Assembly: GCA_040219575.1 (NCBI GenBank)
Contig: JAVJSD010000117.1
Location: 1-59,960, forward strand
Direction of reading: 5' to 3'
Origin: JAVJSD01 sp040219575
GTDB taxonomy: Bacteria; Planctomycetota; Planctomycetia; Pirellulales; Pirellulaceae
DNA: 59,960 bases
Position 1 is the first letter of the stretch; every line of letters begins with the position of its first letter. The position numbers and the translations under genes were made by a program. Below the pieces are notes generated by a model, which did not search any database, was not told the origin of the DNA, and saw only the letters and a program-made list of their open reading frames with translations. This document shows, one piece after another, positions 34,110-42,641 of this stretch.

Positions 34110-34260
34110 AGGGAAGGGGAACAGGAGGCAGCAGAGAGAGCGGAGACGGCCACCACGCTATTGCTCCCTCTGCTCTCTCTCCCGCCTTCTGTTCAACTCG
34201 TTATGTCTCTCCATTTAGCCAGCGACCTTTCTTCGTTCTCTCCGTTACCTCCTGTTCAAA
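34110..34260. repeat. Pyrimidine/purine-rich repeat before nadD, copy 2
   Basis: GAACAGGAGG at 34119-34128 pairs with CCTCCTGTTC at 34248-34257, and GAGAGAGCGG faces CCTCTGCTCTCTCTCC inside. The right end carries CGTTCTCTCCGTTACC, matching the copy at 14-135. It ends 16 bases before the nadD ATG. Confidence 0.6.
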
Positions 34261-34276
34261 TTCCGTCTCCTTGACC

Positions 34277-34891
34277 ATGCGACTAGGCATCTTCGGCGGC
34301 TCGTTCGACCCGGTCCACTTCGGTCATCTGCTGCTGGCCGAGTCGTGCCGCGAGCAGTGTCGGCTCGATGAAGTGTGGTTCGTCCCCGCCGCGGTGCCGC
34401 CGCACAAGCAGGAGGATGAACGTACAGAAGCCAAACATCGCGTGGAGATGCTGGAGTTGGCCATCGCCGGCAATCCGGCCTTTCGCGTCTCGACCCTCGA
34501 ACTCGACCGCGGCGGCGTCAGCTACACCGTCTCCACGCTCGCCGCCATCGGCGAGCAGCAGCCGGAGGCGGAGTTGTTCCTGCTCGTGGGCGGCGACTCG
34601 CTCCGCGACCTGGCCACGTGGCGCGAGCCGGAGCGCATCTGCCGACTGGCGACGCCGGCGGCCGTGGGACGCGTCGGTTCGCCGCCGGCCGACTATTCCA
34701 GCCTGGAGCCGATCGTCTCGGCCGAGCGGCTCGCGCACATTCGCCGGCACGCCGTCGAGATGCCGCTGGTCGATCTCTCGAGCACCGATATCCGCCGCCG
34801 CATCGCCGCCGGCCGCAGCATCCGCTACATGACGCCCCGGGCCGTCGAAATGTACATCAGTCAACACGGTCTCTATCAGGACCCCGCATGA
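34277..34891 (+). CDS. nadD: Nicotinate-nucleotide adenylyltransferase
   Basis: NAD synthesis: transfers AMP from ATP to nicotinate mononucleotide. 204 residues with the nucleotidylyltransferase signature GGSFDPVHFGHL at 7-18, the VPAAVPPHK segment near 40, GGDSLRDLATWREP near 105 and the C-terminal STDIRRRIAAGRSIRYM (ISSTxIR motif). ATG 34277 begins the canonical MRLGIFGG; a TTG two codons earlier is possible. The stop overlaps the next ATG (ATGA at 34888-34891), so the two genes are translationally coupled. Confidence 0.94.
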   Translation: MRLGIFGGSFDPVHFGHLLLAESCREQCRLDEVWFVPAAVPPHKQEDERTEAKHRVEMLELAIAGNPAFRVSTLELDRGGVSYTVSTLAAIGEQQPEAELFLLVGGDSLRDLATWREPERICRLATPAAVGRVGSPPADYSSLEPIVSAERLAHIRRHAVEMPLVDLSSTDIRRRIAAGRSIRYMTPRAVEMYISQHGLYQDPA

Positions 34892-35733
34892 GCAACGTGC
34901 TGTTCTCCACGCGCGACGCACGCGAATCGACCGAAAAACTGTCGGCAGCGCTGGCGGTGGTGCGGAAGTTCTGGAAGGGGACGGCCGAGGTCGGGCTGAT
35001 TCTGGGAACCGGCTGCGGCGACGTGGCCGACGCGATCGACGCCGAGGCCGTCATCCCCTACGACCGCGTGCCGCAAATGCCGCGCTCCACCGCGCTGGCC
35101 CACAAGGGGCAGTTCGTCTGCGGCACGCTGCAAGGCACATCGGTCATCGCCATGCAGGGCCGCTGTCATCTGTATGAGGGTTACGGCTTCGACGACGTCA
35201 CGCTCGGCGTGCGAATCATGCACGCCGTCGGCGCCCGGCGGCTCGTGCTCAGCAACGCCGCCGGAGGCATGAACCCCGCTCACGCCACCGGCGACATCGT
35301 GCTGGTCACCGGGCATGTGAACCTGATGTGGCAAACACGCACCGGCGTGCTCCGCGGCACGCCCGCCGGACCGGGACGCAGCGGCGAATCGGTCTACGAT
35401 CCCGAATTGATCGACCTCGCCGCGTCCGTGGCGCGGCGCGAAAACTTCACCGCCCACCGCGGCGTGTACGTGGCGGTGAGCGGGCCGAATTACGAAACCC
35501 GGGCCGAGTACCGCTTCTTCCGCCGCTTGGGCGACGTGGTCGGCATGTCGACCGTGCCCGAGGCGCTGGTGGCGGCGGAGTGCGGCCTGCGGGTGATCGC
35601 GCTGTCGCTGGTCACCAACGTAGCCCGACCCGACGCGCCGGAGCGAGTGGACGCCGAAGACGTCGTCGTCGCGGCGCGTCGGGCCGAACCGAATCTACGG
35701 AAAATCGTGCTGAGCGTGGTGAGCAGCGAGTAA
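34888..35733 (+). CDS. Purine nucleoside phosphorylase
   Basis: Phosphorolysis of purine nucleosides to base and ribose-1-phosphate, in salvage. 281 residues; the trimeric PNP/MTAP-type layout is seen in LILGTGCGD, HKGQFVCGTL, MQGRCHLYEGY, LSNAAGGMNP, GDIVLVTGHVNLM, VSGPNYETRAEY (purine-binding Glu region) and MSTVPEALVAAECGL. The overlap with nadD by ATGA means shared expression; both act on nucleotide-type substrates. Exact base preference (guanosine/inosine versus methylthioadenosine) cannot be decided from the motifs alone. Confidence 0.92.
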   Translation: MSNVLFSTRDARESTEKLSAALAVVRKFWKGTAEVGLILGTGCGDVADAIDAEAVIPYDRVPQMPRSTALAHKGQFVCGTLQGTSVIAMQGRCHLYEGYGFDDVTLGVRIMHAVGARRLVLSNAAGGMNPAHATGDIVLVTGHVNLMWQTRTGVLRGTPAGPGRSGESVYDPELIDLAASVARRENFTAHRGVYVAVSGPNYETRAEYRFFRRLGDVVGMSTVPEALVAAECGLRVIALSLVTNVARPDAPERVDAEDVVVAARRAEPNLRKIVLSVVSSE

Positions 35734-35748
35734 GTCGACCGTCGAACG

Positions 35749-35900
35749 ACTCACCGACTCACCGACTCACCTACTCACCTACTCACGACGACAAGTCGTC
35801 GGCTTGGAGGACGACAAGTCGTCGGCTTGGAGGACGACAAGTCGTCGGCTTGGAGTGGGGACGCCCGTCGCATCCACCCCTCACCTACTCACCTACTTTA
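35749..35900. repeat. CTCACCNA arrays with three tandem 23-bp CGACAAGTCG units
   Basis: Tandem ACTCACC words (35749-35786), then three head-to-tail 23-base units at 35787-35809, 35810-35832 and 35833-35855, each with a GACGACAAGTCGTC hairpin and a GGCTTGGAG tail. TGGGGACGC...GTCGCATCC and more CTCACC words follow. The whole block is the reverse complement of the block at 47821-48002. It lies between convergent genes. Confidence 0.8.
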
Positions 35901-35906
35901 TCCCCA

Positions 35907-37352
35907 TCACTTGTTGTCGGCTGTCAGCAGTTTGAAGTCGTCGGTGCGGAATGGCGAGGCGGGCAGGCCGACCTTGTTGAACAGGTTGGGCTCCGCGGTG
36001 TCGCTCCAGGCGAAGCGGACGGCGACCGGCTTGGCCACCTTGTCGCTGGAGACGACCACTTCCTCGCCGTCGATCTCGGCCGTGGCCTCGACGAATTCGC
36101 CGTTCTCACCGGCGATCGTGAAGTGCGTCAACGGACCGCCCCCTTCCGCCACCAGACCGCCCGACGCGTAGTCGAACGTGATGCGGATCTTGCCGCCTTC
36201 CACCTTCGACGACTTGTACAGCGGTCCCGAGTAGGCGAGGTCCTTCTTGCCGTAGGTGTTGGCCAGGGCCCACAACGCCAGGCGTCGGCCGACTTCCTGC
36301 TTGTTCTTGGGATGGATGTCCTTTGTGTTGCCGATGTCGGTGGTCACCGCCATGCCGACGTTGTCCAGCTTGCGGACCGTTTTCAGTTGCGACTCCCACT
36401 GCTCGGCCAGCAGGGCCGGATCGTTGCGTCCGTAGCGATACGGCGCCAGCTGCACGAACACGAACGGCATGTCGGCCTGACGGAATTGCTCGCGCCAGTC
36501 CTCGATCATGGCCGGGAACAACTTGGCGTACTGTGCCGCCCGGCCGACGTTCGACTCGCCCTGGTACCAGATCGCGCCGCGAATGCTCAGCGGCAGCAGC
36601 GGCTGGATCATGCCGTTGAACAGCACCGAGGCCTGATTCGGCTGGCCCGGTTTGAACGTGGCGCTGCGCTCCAGGATGGGCTGGAAGTCGTCGTCGGTGT
36701 GCAGCTTCTCGTCGCTGGTCCAGGCCTCGCAGATGGTGCCGCCCCACGAGCTGTTGATCAGCCCGATCGGCACGTCGAGGTTCTCGCTCAGTTCGCGGCC
36801 GAAGAAGTAACCGACGGCCGAAAAACCGCCCACCGTCTGCGGCGAACAGGCGTCCCAACTTCCTTGATTGGCCCCGACGCAGTCCGACTGCGGCGTCTCG
36901 GCCGGATTGCGGGCCACGGTGAACAGGCGGATGTTGGGATGCTTGGCATTGGCGATTTCCTCGTCGGGATTGTTCGCCTGCCGCACCGACCACTGCATGT
37001 TCGACTGGCCGGAGCAGACCCACACCTCGCCCACCAGCACGTCCTCGAGCACGATTTCGTTCTCGCCCTTGATCGTGATCTTGGCCGGCTTGCTGCTGGC
37101 CTTGCGGGCCGGAAGCTGCACCGACCAACTGCCGTCGTCGCCGGCCTTGGTCGCGCGGGCGGCGTCGCCCATCACCACGGTCACCTCTTCGCCCGCATCG
37201 GCCCAACCCCAGACGGCGATGGGTTGCTCCTGCTGGACGACCATGTGGCTGCTGAGGACTTTCGGCAGGCGGACCTCGGCCCGAGCCGAAACGGCAAGCA
37301 ACGCAACGAGCGCCGCGCAGGCCAGCGCGGCGGGACGGAACAGGGATTTCAT
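35907..37352 (-). CDS. Exported sialate O-acetylesterase (SGNH hydrolase)
   Basis: 481 residues with a signal peptide (LAVSARA-EV cleavage). Predicted to remove O-acetyl groups from sialic acids or other sugars outside the cytoplasm. GQSN with catalytic Ser117 (SGQSNMQWSV), the GAIWYQGESN block and a late DIHPKNKQEVGRRLALWA segment bearing the Asp and His of the triad fit the family. An N-terminal beta-sandwich and C-terminal beta-rich tail flank the hydrolase core. GGAG is 9 bases before the ATG at 37352. Functionally it could work with the sialidase at 174-1154, though not co-transcribed with it. Confidence 0.9.
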   Translation of the reverse strand: MKSLFRPAALACAALVALLAVSARAEVRLPKVLSSHMVVQQEQPIAVWGWADAGEEVTVVMGDAARATKAGDDGSWSVQLPARKASSKPAKITIKGENEIVLEDVLVGEVWVCSGQSNMQWSVRQANNPDEEIANAKHPNIRLFTVARNPAETPQSDCVGANQGSWDACSPQTVGGFSAVGYFFGRELSENLDVPIGLINSSWGGTICEAWTSDEKLHTDDDFQPILERSATFKPGQPNQASVLFNGMIQPLLPLSIRGAIWYQGESNVGRAAQYAKLFPAMIEDWREQFRQADMPFVFVQLAPYRYGRNDPALLAEQWESQLKTVRKLDNVGMAVTTDIGNTKDIHPKNKQEVGRRLALWALANTYGKKDLAYSGPLYKSSKVEGGKIRITFDYASGGLVAEGGGPLTHFTIAGENGEFVEATAEIDGEEVVVSSDKVAKPVAVRFAWSDTAEPNLFNKVGLPASPFRTDDFKLLTADNK

Positions 37353-37520
37353 CGGGGGTGACTCCACGCGGTGGGGATAGGAAATGTCGGCCTGATCGGC
37401 CGAGGAGCTCCCGATTCTAAACTCGCCGCGCGACCGGTGCCACATGCGGGGCGGGCAAGAGTTTCCGAGAAATCGGCGGTCGAAACGCGACTGGCGCCAT
37501 CCCACCTGCTGCGTCACGTC

Positions 37521-37928
37521 CTACTCCCCGGCTCCTGACGAAAAGACATTCACCGTGTGCCAGGCGACATGTTGACCGTTGAGGCATAGCTCGAATCGCA
37601 TTTCGCCGGGCGACAGTTTCGGCACGCCATGAAATCGTAGCGACAGTCGTTGACGAGGACGCTCCATTTGAAAATTCATGGAGAACTCTTTGGGGGCCTC
37701 ACCTGGAGTGTGAATTCGGAGCGTAGCTTGAAAGTCTTTGTCTTCGTCTCCCGATTCGCGATTCCAGCAGGAAACGGCGACGAACTGGACGACCGGAGGT
37801 TGCTGCGCCGCGTCCTCCGGCGGTCCAACCTGCAGATCCTCGATGACGTTGAACAGACTCACACGGTTCGTCTCCTGGTCCGTCGAAATTGATTCGCAGA
37901 TCAGGAAGTATTCGAGGTTGGGCATCAT
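37521..37928 (-). CDS. DUF6941-like protein, third gene of an unknown cassette
   Basis: 135 residues. MPNLEYFLICESISTDQETN with RVSLFNVIEDLQV resembles the DUF6941-type start (a strand, a polar loop, then FNVIED). A run of strands follows (PPVVQFVAVSCWNRES; ATLRIHTPGEAPKEF; RLSLRFHGVPKLSPGEMRFEL), so a beta-sandwich is likely. Function unknown. Its ATG (ATGATG, either codon) overlaps the stop of the preceding gene by ATGA at 37925-37928, so it is translated from the same message. Confidence 0.75.
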   Translation of the reverse strand: MMPNLEYFLICESISTDQETNRVSLFNVIEDLQVGPPEDAAQQPPVVQFVAVSCWNRESGDEDKDFQATLRIHTPGEAPKEFSMNFQMERPRQRLSLRFHGVPKLSPGEMRFELCLNGQHVAWHTVNVFSSGAGE

Positions 37929-38428
37929 GATGCCTCGACAAGAAAGTCGCCCACTACCTGCCCAACGGCTACGCGTCGAACAACCCTTGCCTCCCGCCAA
38001 TCGCCCGCGCCTCGGTCTCCGTTGGAGAGGGTGAACTGCTTTGTCTTGTTGATGGGCAAACGCAATCGGCGCCTCACAGTTTCACGCGCGACGCGGATGG
38101 CGATGGGCGTCTCCGCCAAATCGAGCCGCGCCAAATCGGTCACAAACTCTTCGGCAAAGGGCGTCAATCGTGTCTCGAGTGCGACCGCCAGGGCGGCGAG
38201 CGCGTACTCGTTTGGAAACCGGGTTCCGTATTCGAGGGCGCGCAACAACTCGGCGATGAAGGTTCGAATGGAGCATTCCGTAACCTCACCCTGGCTTATC
38301 GCGGAGCGCAACCTGCCCACTTCCTCGCTTCGCTGCAAGGCGCGATGCACGGCCCGCGGATTCGAGACAAAGGCGAATCGCAGGGCGAATTCATCCGACA
38401 CCAGCGTGTCCAAAACCGGGTGAGTCAT
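37925..38428 (-). CDS. Helical 167-residue protein of unknown function, second gene of the cassette
   Basis: Not recognised. Almost entirely predicted helical: FALRFAFVSNPRAVHRALQR, FIAELLRALEYGTRFPNEYA and AALAVALETRLTPFAEEFV are amphipathic, and RVARETVRRRLRLP is strongly basic. The last 35 residues look less ordered. It overlaps both neighbours by ATGA (38425-38428 and 37925-37928). No signal or membrane helix, so cytoplasmic. Confidence 0.75.
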   Translation of the reverse strand: MTHPVLDTLVSDEFALRFAFVSNPRAVHRALQRSEEVGRLRSAISQGEVTECSIRTFIAELLRALEYGTRFPNEYALAALAVALETRLTPFAEEFVTDLARLDLAETPIAIRVARETVRRRLRLPINKTKQFTLSNGDRGAGDWREARVVRRVAVGQVVGDFLVEAS

Positions 38429-38958
38429 AACGATTCCTCGGAAGCTGGCCGGTCCGTCCAGTATTCAATCGACACCATGAAACCGAAGTCCCGAAAAGGA
38501 TGGTCGTGCACGTAGTGACACGCTTCGCCAGCGACATCGCTCCACTTGCTGACAACCCAAGGGATGCGCGCGGCGCCTTGGACCAGGCCCGCTCGCAGTT
38601 CGAGCACTCGACCAATGTGCAGAATACCTTGTTCCCGCTCAACGTAAACCACGAGATCATCGGCAACCGGCGAGAATGCTTGCCGATACCCGTCGTCGGC
38701 GAGGATCCATCTCCAGTCCGCTTCCTCGTAGATACAAACCCTGCGGCTCGCCCAAACGTGCCCGGCGCAATTGTATTCCCCAGAGGGTGGCTTGCGCAAT
38801 TCCCAGTTGGCGCCGTGCTTCTGCCTTAGCAATTCGAACAGACGAAAGTGCCGTTCGGTCAACACCAACCCCAGAGAATTCCGGATGTCGCGGCCTCGGC
38901 GAGTCTGCAGGGCGATTCCCTCGGGTGGAATGCCGCTTAGATGCTGGAATTCGAACAT
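38425..38958 (-). CDS. Possible papain-like (NlpC/P60-like) hydrolase, first gene of the cassette
   Basis: 177 residues. YNCAGHVWASRR (about residues 63-74) offers a Cys, VEREQGILHIGRVLEL a His, and PWVVSKWSD the S-K-W pattern seen after the His in NlpC/P60-like and DUF7689-type proteins. Together with GEACHYVHDHPF this suggests a cysteine-hydrolase fold, but the catalytic assignment is inference from spacing. No signal peptide. Start ATG 38958 follows a G-rich leader. First gene of three joined by ATGA overlaps. Confidence 0.7.
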   Translation of the reverse strand: MFEFQHLSGIPPEGIALQTRRGRDIRNSLGLVLTERHFRLFELLRQKHGANWELRKPPSGEYNCAGHVWASRRVCIYEEADWRWILADDGYRQAFSPVADDLVVYVEREQGILHIGRVLELRAGLVQGAARIPWVVSKWSDVAGEACHYVHDHPFRDFGFMVSIEYWTDRPASEESL

Positions 38959-39168
38959 CCTACCCCCGTATTTGGCGTCCGTTGAACGTTGAGTATAGCG
39001 GATGTCGGCTGAAGCCCACCCCGGGAAATTTTCCCCAATTCGCCGATTCGTGCGGGAATTCGGGCTCCGAGCGGAGTCGAGATGCGGGGTTCTTCGCCGA
39101 TTGCCCCGTCGATTTCCGCCCGCAATGCGTATAATGCACGGTTCGCCCTCGACCCCCTGCGATCGACC

Positions 39169-41256
39169 ATGCAACCGCTTCCTATTCTCAACGCCGCCGA
39201 TCTCACCAGCGACACGCTCGCCGCGCTGCCGGTCTGCGGCCCGACGCCCATCGCCGCGCGGACCGCGCTGCCGATGTCGCTGGAGGAGGCGCAGGCGCGC
39301 GGCTGGGATGAGTTGGACGTGGTGTTCGTCACCGGCGACGCCTACATCGACCACCCCAGCTTCGCCATGGCGATTCTGGGACGCGTGCTGGAGGCGGCCG
39401 GTTTTCGCGTCGGCATCGTCAGCCAGCCCGAGTGGCGCAGTTGCGACGACTGGCGGCGATTCGGACGGCCGCGACTGTTCTTCGCCATCAGCGCGGGGAA
39501 CATGGACTCGATGATCAACCACTACACCGCCAACCGCAAGGTCCGCAACGACGACGCCTACTCGCCCGGCGGACGCATCGGACGCCGGCCCGACCGCGCC
39601 ACGCTGGCGTACTGCCAACGGGCTCGCGAGGCGTACAAGGGCGTGCCGGTCATCGCCGGCGGCGTCGAGGCGTCGCTGCGGCGGCTGGCGCACTACGACT
39701 ACTGGAGCGACAAGGTCAAACGCTCGATCCTGCTCGACAGCAAGGCCGACCTGGTGGTGTACGGCATGGGCGAGAGCACGATCGTCGACATCGCCCGGCG
39801 GCTCGACGCCGGCGAGAGCGTTCGCGATCTGCGCGACCTGCGGGGCGTGGCGTACGCCCTGGGCGCGAGCGAGGCGCCGCCCGACGACGCGCTCGTATTG
39901 CCCAGCTATGAAGAAGTCGTCGCCGACAAGCCGGCCTTCGCCGAAGCGACGCGGCTGATCCACAACGAGACCAATCCCTACAACGCCCGGCGGCTCGTGC
40001 AAATGCACGACCGGCAGGCGGTGGTCGTCAACCCGCCGCCCTTGCCGATCAGCCAGCAGGCGATGGACCGCGTATACGGCCTGCCCTACACCCGGCGGCC
40101 GCATCCGAGTTATCACGAACCGATTCCCGCTCACCAGATGATCAAGGATTCGGTCACCATCATGCGGGGCTGCTTCGGCGGCTGCACCTTCTGCTCGATC
40201 ACCGCCCACCAGGGCCGCATCATTCAGTCGCGCAGCCACGATTCGATCATGGACGAGGTCCGCACCCTCGCCGCCGACGACCAGTTCAAGGGCGTCATCA
40301 GCGACATCGGCGGACCGACCGCCAACATGTATGAGATGAAGTGCACGCGGCCCGAGGTCGAGGCGGTCTGCCGCCGGCAGTCGTGCGTGCATCCCACCAT
40401 CTGCAAGCTGCTGGGGACCGATCACCAGCCGCTCATCGAACTGATGCGTGAGGCCCGCGAGACGCCCGGCATCCGCAAGGTGCTGGTGGCCAGCGGCATC
40501 CGCATGGACCTGGCTCGGCGGTCGCCGGAGTACATGCGCGAACTGGCCCGGCACCACGTCGGCGGGCATCTGAAGGTCGCCCCCGAACATACCGATCCCG
40601 AAGTGCTGCACCTGATGCGCAAGCCGGCCAACGACGACTTCGAGAAGTTCAGCGAGAGCTTCCTCAAGGAGTCGAAGCAGGCGGGCAAGAAGCAGTACAT
40701 CGTGCCGTACTTCATCGCCAGCCATCCCGGCAGCACGCTCGACGCGATGATCGAGCTGGCGCTGTTCCTGAAGCGCAACGGCTACGAGCCCGACCAGGTG
40801 CAGGACTTCATCCCCGCGCCGATGGACGTGGCCACCGCCATGTACCACACCGGCATCGACCCTTTCACGCGGAAGCGGGTGTACATCGCCGAGCATCTCC
40901 GCGACCGCAAACTGCAGCGGGCCCTGCTGCAGGCCTTCAAGCCGGAGAATTATTTCGAGGTCCGCCGGGCTTTGGAGCAGGCGGGCCGGCAGGATCTGAT
41001 CGGCAGCGGCTGCGATTGCCTGATCGGCGACAAGCCGCCCAAGGAGGCGCTGCGGCGACGGCGCGACGAGGCCAACCAATCGCTCCGCGGCGGTAAGCGG
41101 CGTCGCGACGGCAAAGGGCAACGGTCGGTTGAACGCGGCGAGTACGTGCATACGATTCCTTCCACGTCTTCCGCAGGCAAGCAGAAGAAGGGCAAGAAGG
41201 AAGGCCGACAGCGAAAAACCAAAGGCTACCGCCCCGGGCGCAGTGGGGCGGAGTAG
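39169..41256 (+). CDS. YgiQ/UPF0313-family radical SAM protein
   Basis: 695 residues. N-terminal YgiQ domain (GWDELDVVFVTGDAYIDHPS; SAGNMDSMINHYTANRK), then a radical SAM core with Cys335, Cys339 and Cys342 in CFGGCTFCSI binding the [4Fe-4S] cluster. LKVAPEHTDPEVL and ADDQFKGVISDIGGPTANM are family-typical. The last 60 residues are a basic, low-complexity tail (RRDGKGQRS; KKGKKEGRQRK). The reaction is unknown; homologues are widespread. The ATG at 39169 begins the canonical domain, and the longer frame from 39082 has no ribosome site. Confidence 0.93.
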   Translation: MQPLPILNAADLTSDTLAALPVCGPTPIAARTALPMSLEEAQARGWDELDVVFVTGDAYIDHPSFAMAILGRVLEAAGFRVGIVSQPEWRSCDDWRRFGRPRLFFAISAGNMDSMINHYTANRKVRNDDAYSPGGRIGRRPDRATLAYCQRAREAYKGVPVIAGGVEASLRRLAHYDYWSDKVKRSILLDSKADLVVYGMGESTIVDIARRLDAGESVRDLRDLRGVAYALGASEAPPDDALVLPSYEEVVADKPAFAEATRLIHNETNPYNARRLVQMHDRQAVVVNPPPLPISQQAMDRVYGLPYTRRPHPSYHEPIPAHQMIKDSVTIMRGCFGGCTFCSITAHQGRIIQSRSHDSIMDEVRTLAADDQFKGVISDIGGPTANMYEMKCTRPEVEAVCRRQSCVHPTICKLLGTDHQPLIELMREARETPGIRKVLVASGIRMDLARRSPEYMRELARHHVGGHLKVAPEHTDPEVLHLMRKPANDDFEKFSESFLKESKQAGKKQYIVPYFIASHPGSTLDAMIELALFLKRNGYEPDQVQDFIPAPMDVATAMYHTGIDPFTRKRVYIAEHLRDRKLQRALLQAFKPENYFEVRRALEQAGRQDLIGSGCDCLIGDKPPKEALRRRRDEANQSLRGGKRRRDGKGQRSVERGEYVHTIPSTSSAGKQKKGKKEGRQRKTKGYRPGRSGAE

Positions 41257-41730
41257 ACGTCGCTTGCCGACGTGGAAGCCGAATGGAACACCTTGCCGGC
41301 AGCGCCGCTTCATGGTTGCTTTCTCCCCCCTTCAAGAATCAACAATCATCACGCTGCAACCGTCATTCTGGCGTTGCCGTGCCCTCGTCGTCTTTCCATT
41401 GATGATTGCCGAATTGCCGATTGTTGAGTGTTGAGTGTTGATTGTTGAGTCCTGAAGGGAGACGAGATCGACTTCGCGTCACCGGGTGGTGAAACGCCGC
41501 CCAATTCACCACCACCCCCCACCCCGTTACATCGTCAGCGGTGAATTAGGCCGGTGAATTCACCATCTTCTCCACTCGCCTTCTCGGCTTTCACCGGTCC
41601 GACTTTCCGCCACGCCGACGGTCCCGAAAACGGCGGCGAAAACGGTGGCGAAAACGGCCTTGAAAGTGCGTCACACAGGTCCCTCGAATTCATCCTATCG
41701 CGGCGCGTGCGCGCCAAACGCGCCGCAAGC

Positions 41731-41774
41731 GCGCATTTGACGCGCAATTGACGCGCATTTCACGCGCATTTCGC
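41731..41774. repeat. 11-bp tandem repeat GCGCATTTNAC
   Basis: Four units, 41731-41741, 41742-41752, 41753-41763 and 41764-41774, differ at one or two positions each. No reading frame is supported across it. Confidence 0.85.
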
Positions 41775-41798
41775 GCCGCCGCGGGCAGGTGTCGGGAA

Positions 41799-41891
41799 GT
41801 AGCATGGCCGCCCTCGGCCGTGAATCCACGCCGCCGCTGGATGTCCCGCCGCTCGCGCCCGCGCCCGTCACGGGCCAGGGGCCCATGCTAC
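41799..41891. repeat. GTAGCATGGCC element with inverted end, copy 2
   Basis: GTAGCATGGCCGCCC opens and CACGGGCCAGGGGCCCATGCTAC-type sequence closes the element; GTAGCATGG pairs with CCATGCTAC (41882-41890), giving a 93-base element with matching ends. Partial copies at 23505 and 58409. Confidence 0.75.
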
Positions 41892-42284
41892 GGAGCCGAT
41901 TCCCAGGTGGGCCGGTGTTGCATTTCGCGGTGGTTTGCGCTGACGGAAGCGGGAGAGCCGTTTTCACACTTCGCCGCTGGAGATAACGTCAATGGTCTGT
42001 CGATTCGCCCGCGGTCGTTGGGACGTGCTGTTGACCGTCCTGCTGGTCTTCTTGCTGGACCTTCTCGTCGGTCGTTTGTGTGTCTCCCTTCGGCGGCGCC
42101 AGGCATCGACCATTCCCGGCGTCGAAATCGGCCCGGCGCAAGTCGTCCTCCGCGGTCGACAACTGGAGCATTCGCCGCCAGCCCATCGGGCCGCGCGGGA
42201 GTTGACGGCGAGCCGGCGACGAGCGTGACGCATTGCGTGGGCGTCGTCGTTGCACTTCTCTACCAAGTGTCGATTGAGTTTGAT

Positions 42285-42458
42285 TCGTTTCAGGGCAAGC
42301 CGCAGGCGACGGCGCGCACGACCCCGCACTAGCTGGAAACATGGTTGCAACGATCCGCCGACGCCTGCGGCTTGCCGTTAAACGAGTTGATCGCAAGGGA
42401 TGCTTGACGTTGGAAATGCATTCCTCACCTCAATGAACGATCCTCTCAGCTTCAACGG
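42285..42458. repeat. Large palindromic element (GGCAAGCCGCAGGCG), copy 1
   Basis: CAGGGCAAGCCGCAGGCG at about 42291-42308 pairs with CGCCTGCGGCTTGCC at 42363-42377, with CGTTT/AAACG extensions. The flank GGATGCTTGAC (42398-42408) and AACGATCCTCTCAGC (42437-42451) recur at the other copies (43193-43314; 51169-51330). Confidence 0.85.
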
Positions 42459-42578
42459 CGGGTTCTCGCCGCGTGACACGTCTGGTCCCGAGGAGTACAA
42501 CAAAATATTTTTAGAAGATCAACATAGACCTTTCATAGTGTCCAACAATGTGTAAACTACACTTTGTCTGGAAACGTC

Positions 42579-42641
42579 GTAGCGGAAGTCGTGAGACTTC
42601 CGATGGCATGGAAAGGGAGGAACTCTCACGAGTTCCGCTAC
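42579..42641. repeat. GTAGCGGAAGTC palindromic element, copy 2
   Basis: GTAGCGGAAGTCGTGAGACT at the left and TCTCACGAGTTCCGCTAC at the right; ends are complementary. The two internal hairpins have GTGAG loops instead of GCCAG. Confidence 0.8.

Noticed and set aside
35787..35855. Possible CRISPR array
   Set aside because: Units are directly adjacent with no spacers, only three copies, and the same hairpin is found elsewhere as an interspersed repeat; no cas genes.
174..37352. Sialic acid catabolic locus
   Set aside because: Sialidase and sialate esterase are 35 kb apart, and no lyase, kinase or epimerase genes are seen; they are more likely general glycan hydrolases.
35328..37361. 677-codon plus-strand open frame opposite the sialate esterase
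   Set aside because: Starts inside the nucleoside phosphorylase, runs through repeats and mirrors the esterase; no domain is recognisable.
38425..41313. 962-codon minus-strand open frame opposite the radical SAM gene
   Set aside because: Its upper part is a low-complexity antisense shadow of the YgiQ gene; only the last 177 codons, from 38958, form a real gene.
41554..41751. 65-codon frame with GENGG repeats
   Set aside because: The repeats come from a DNA tandem tract; there is no ribosome site and the tail reads through another tandem array.
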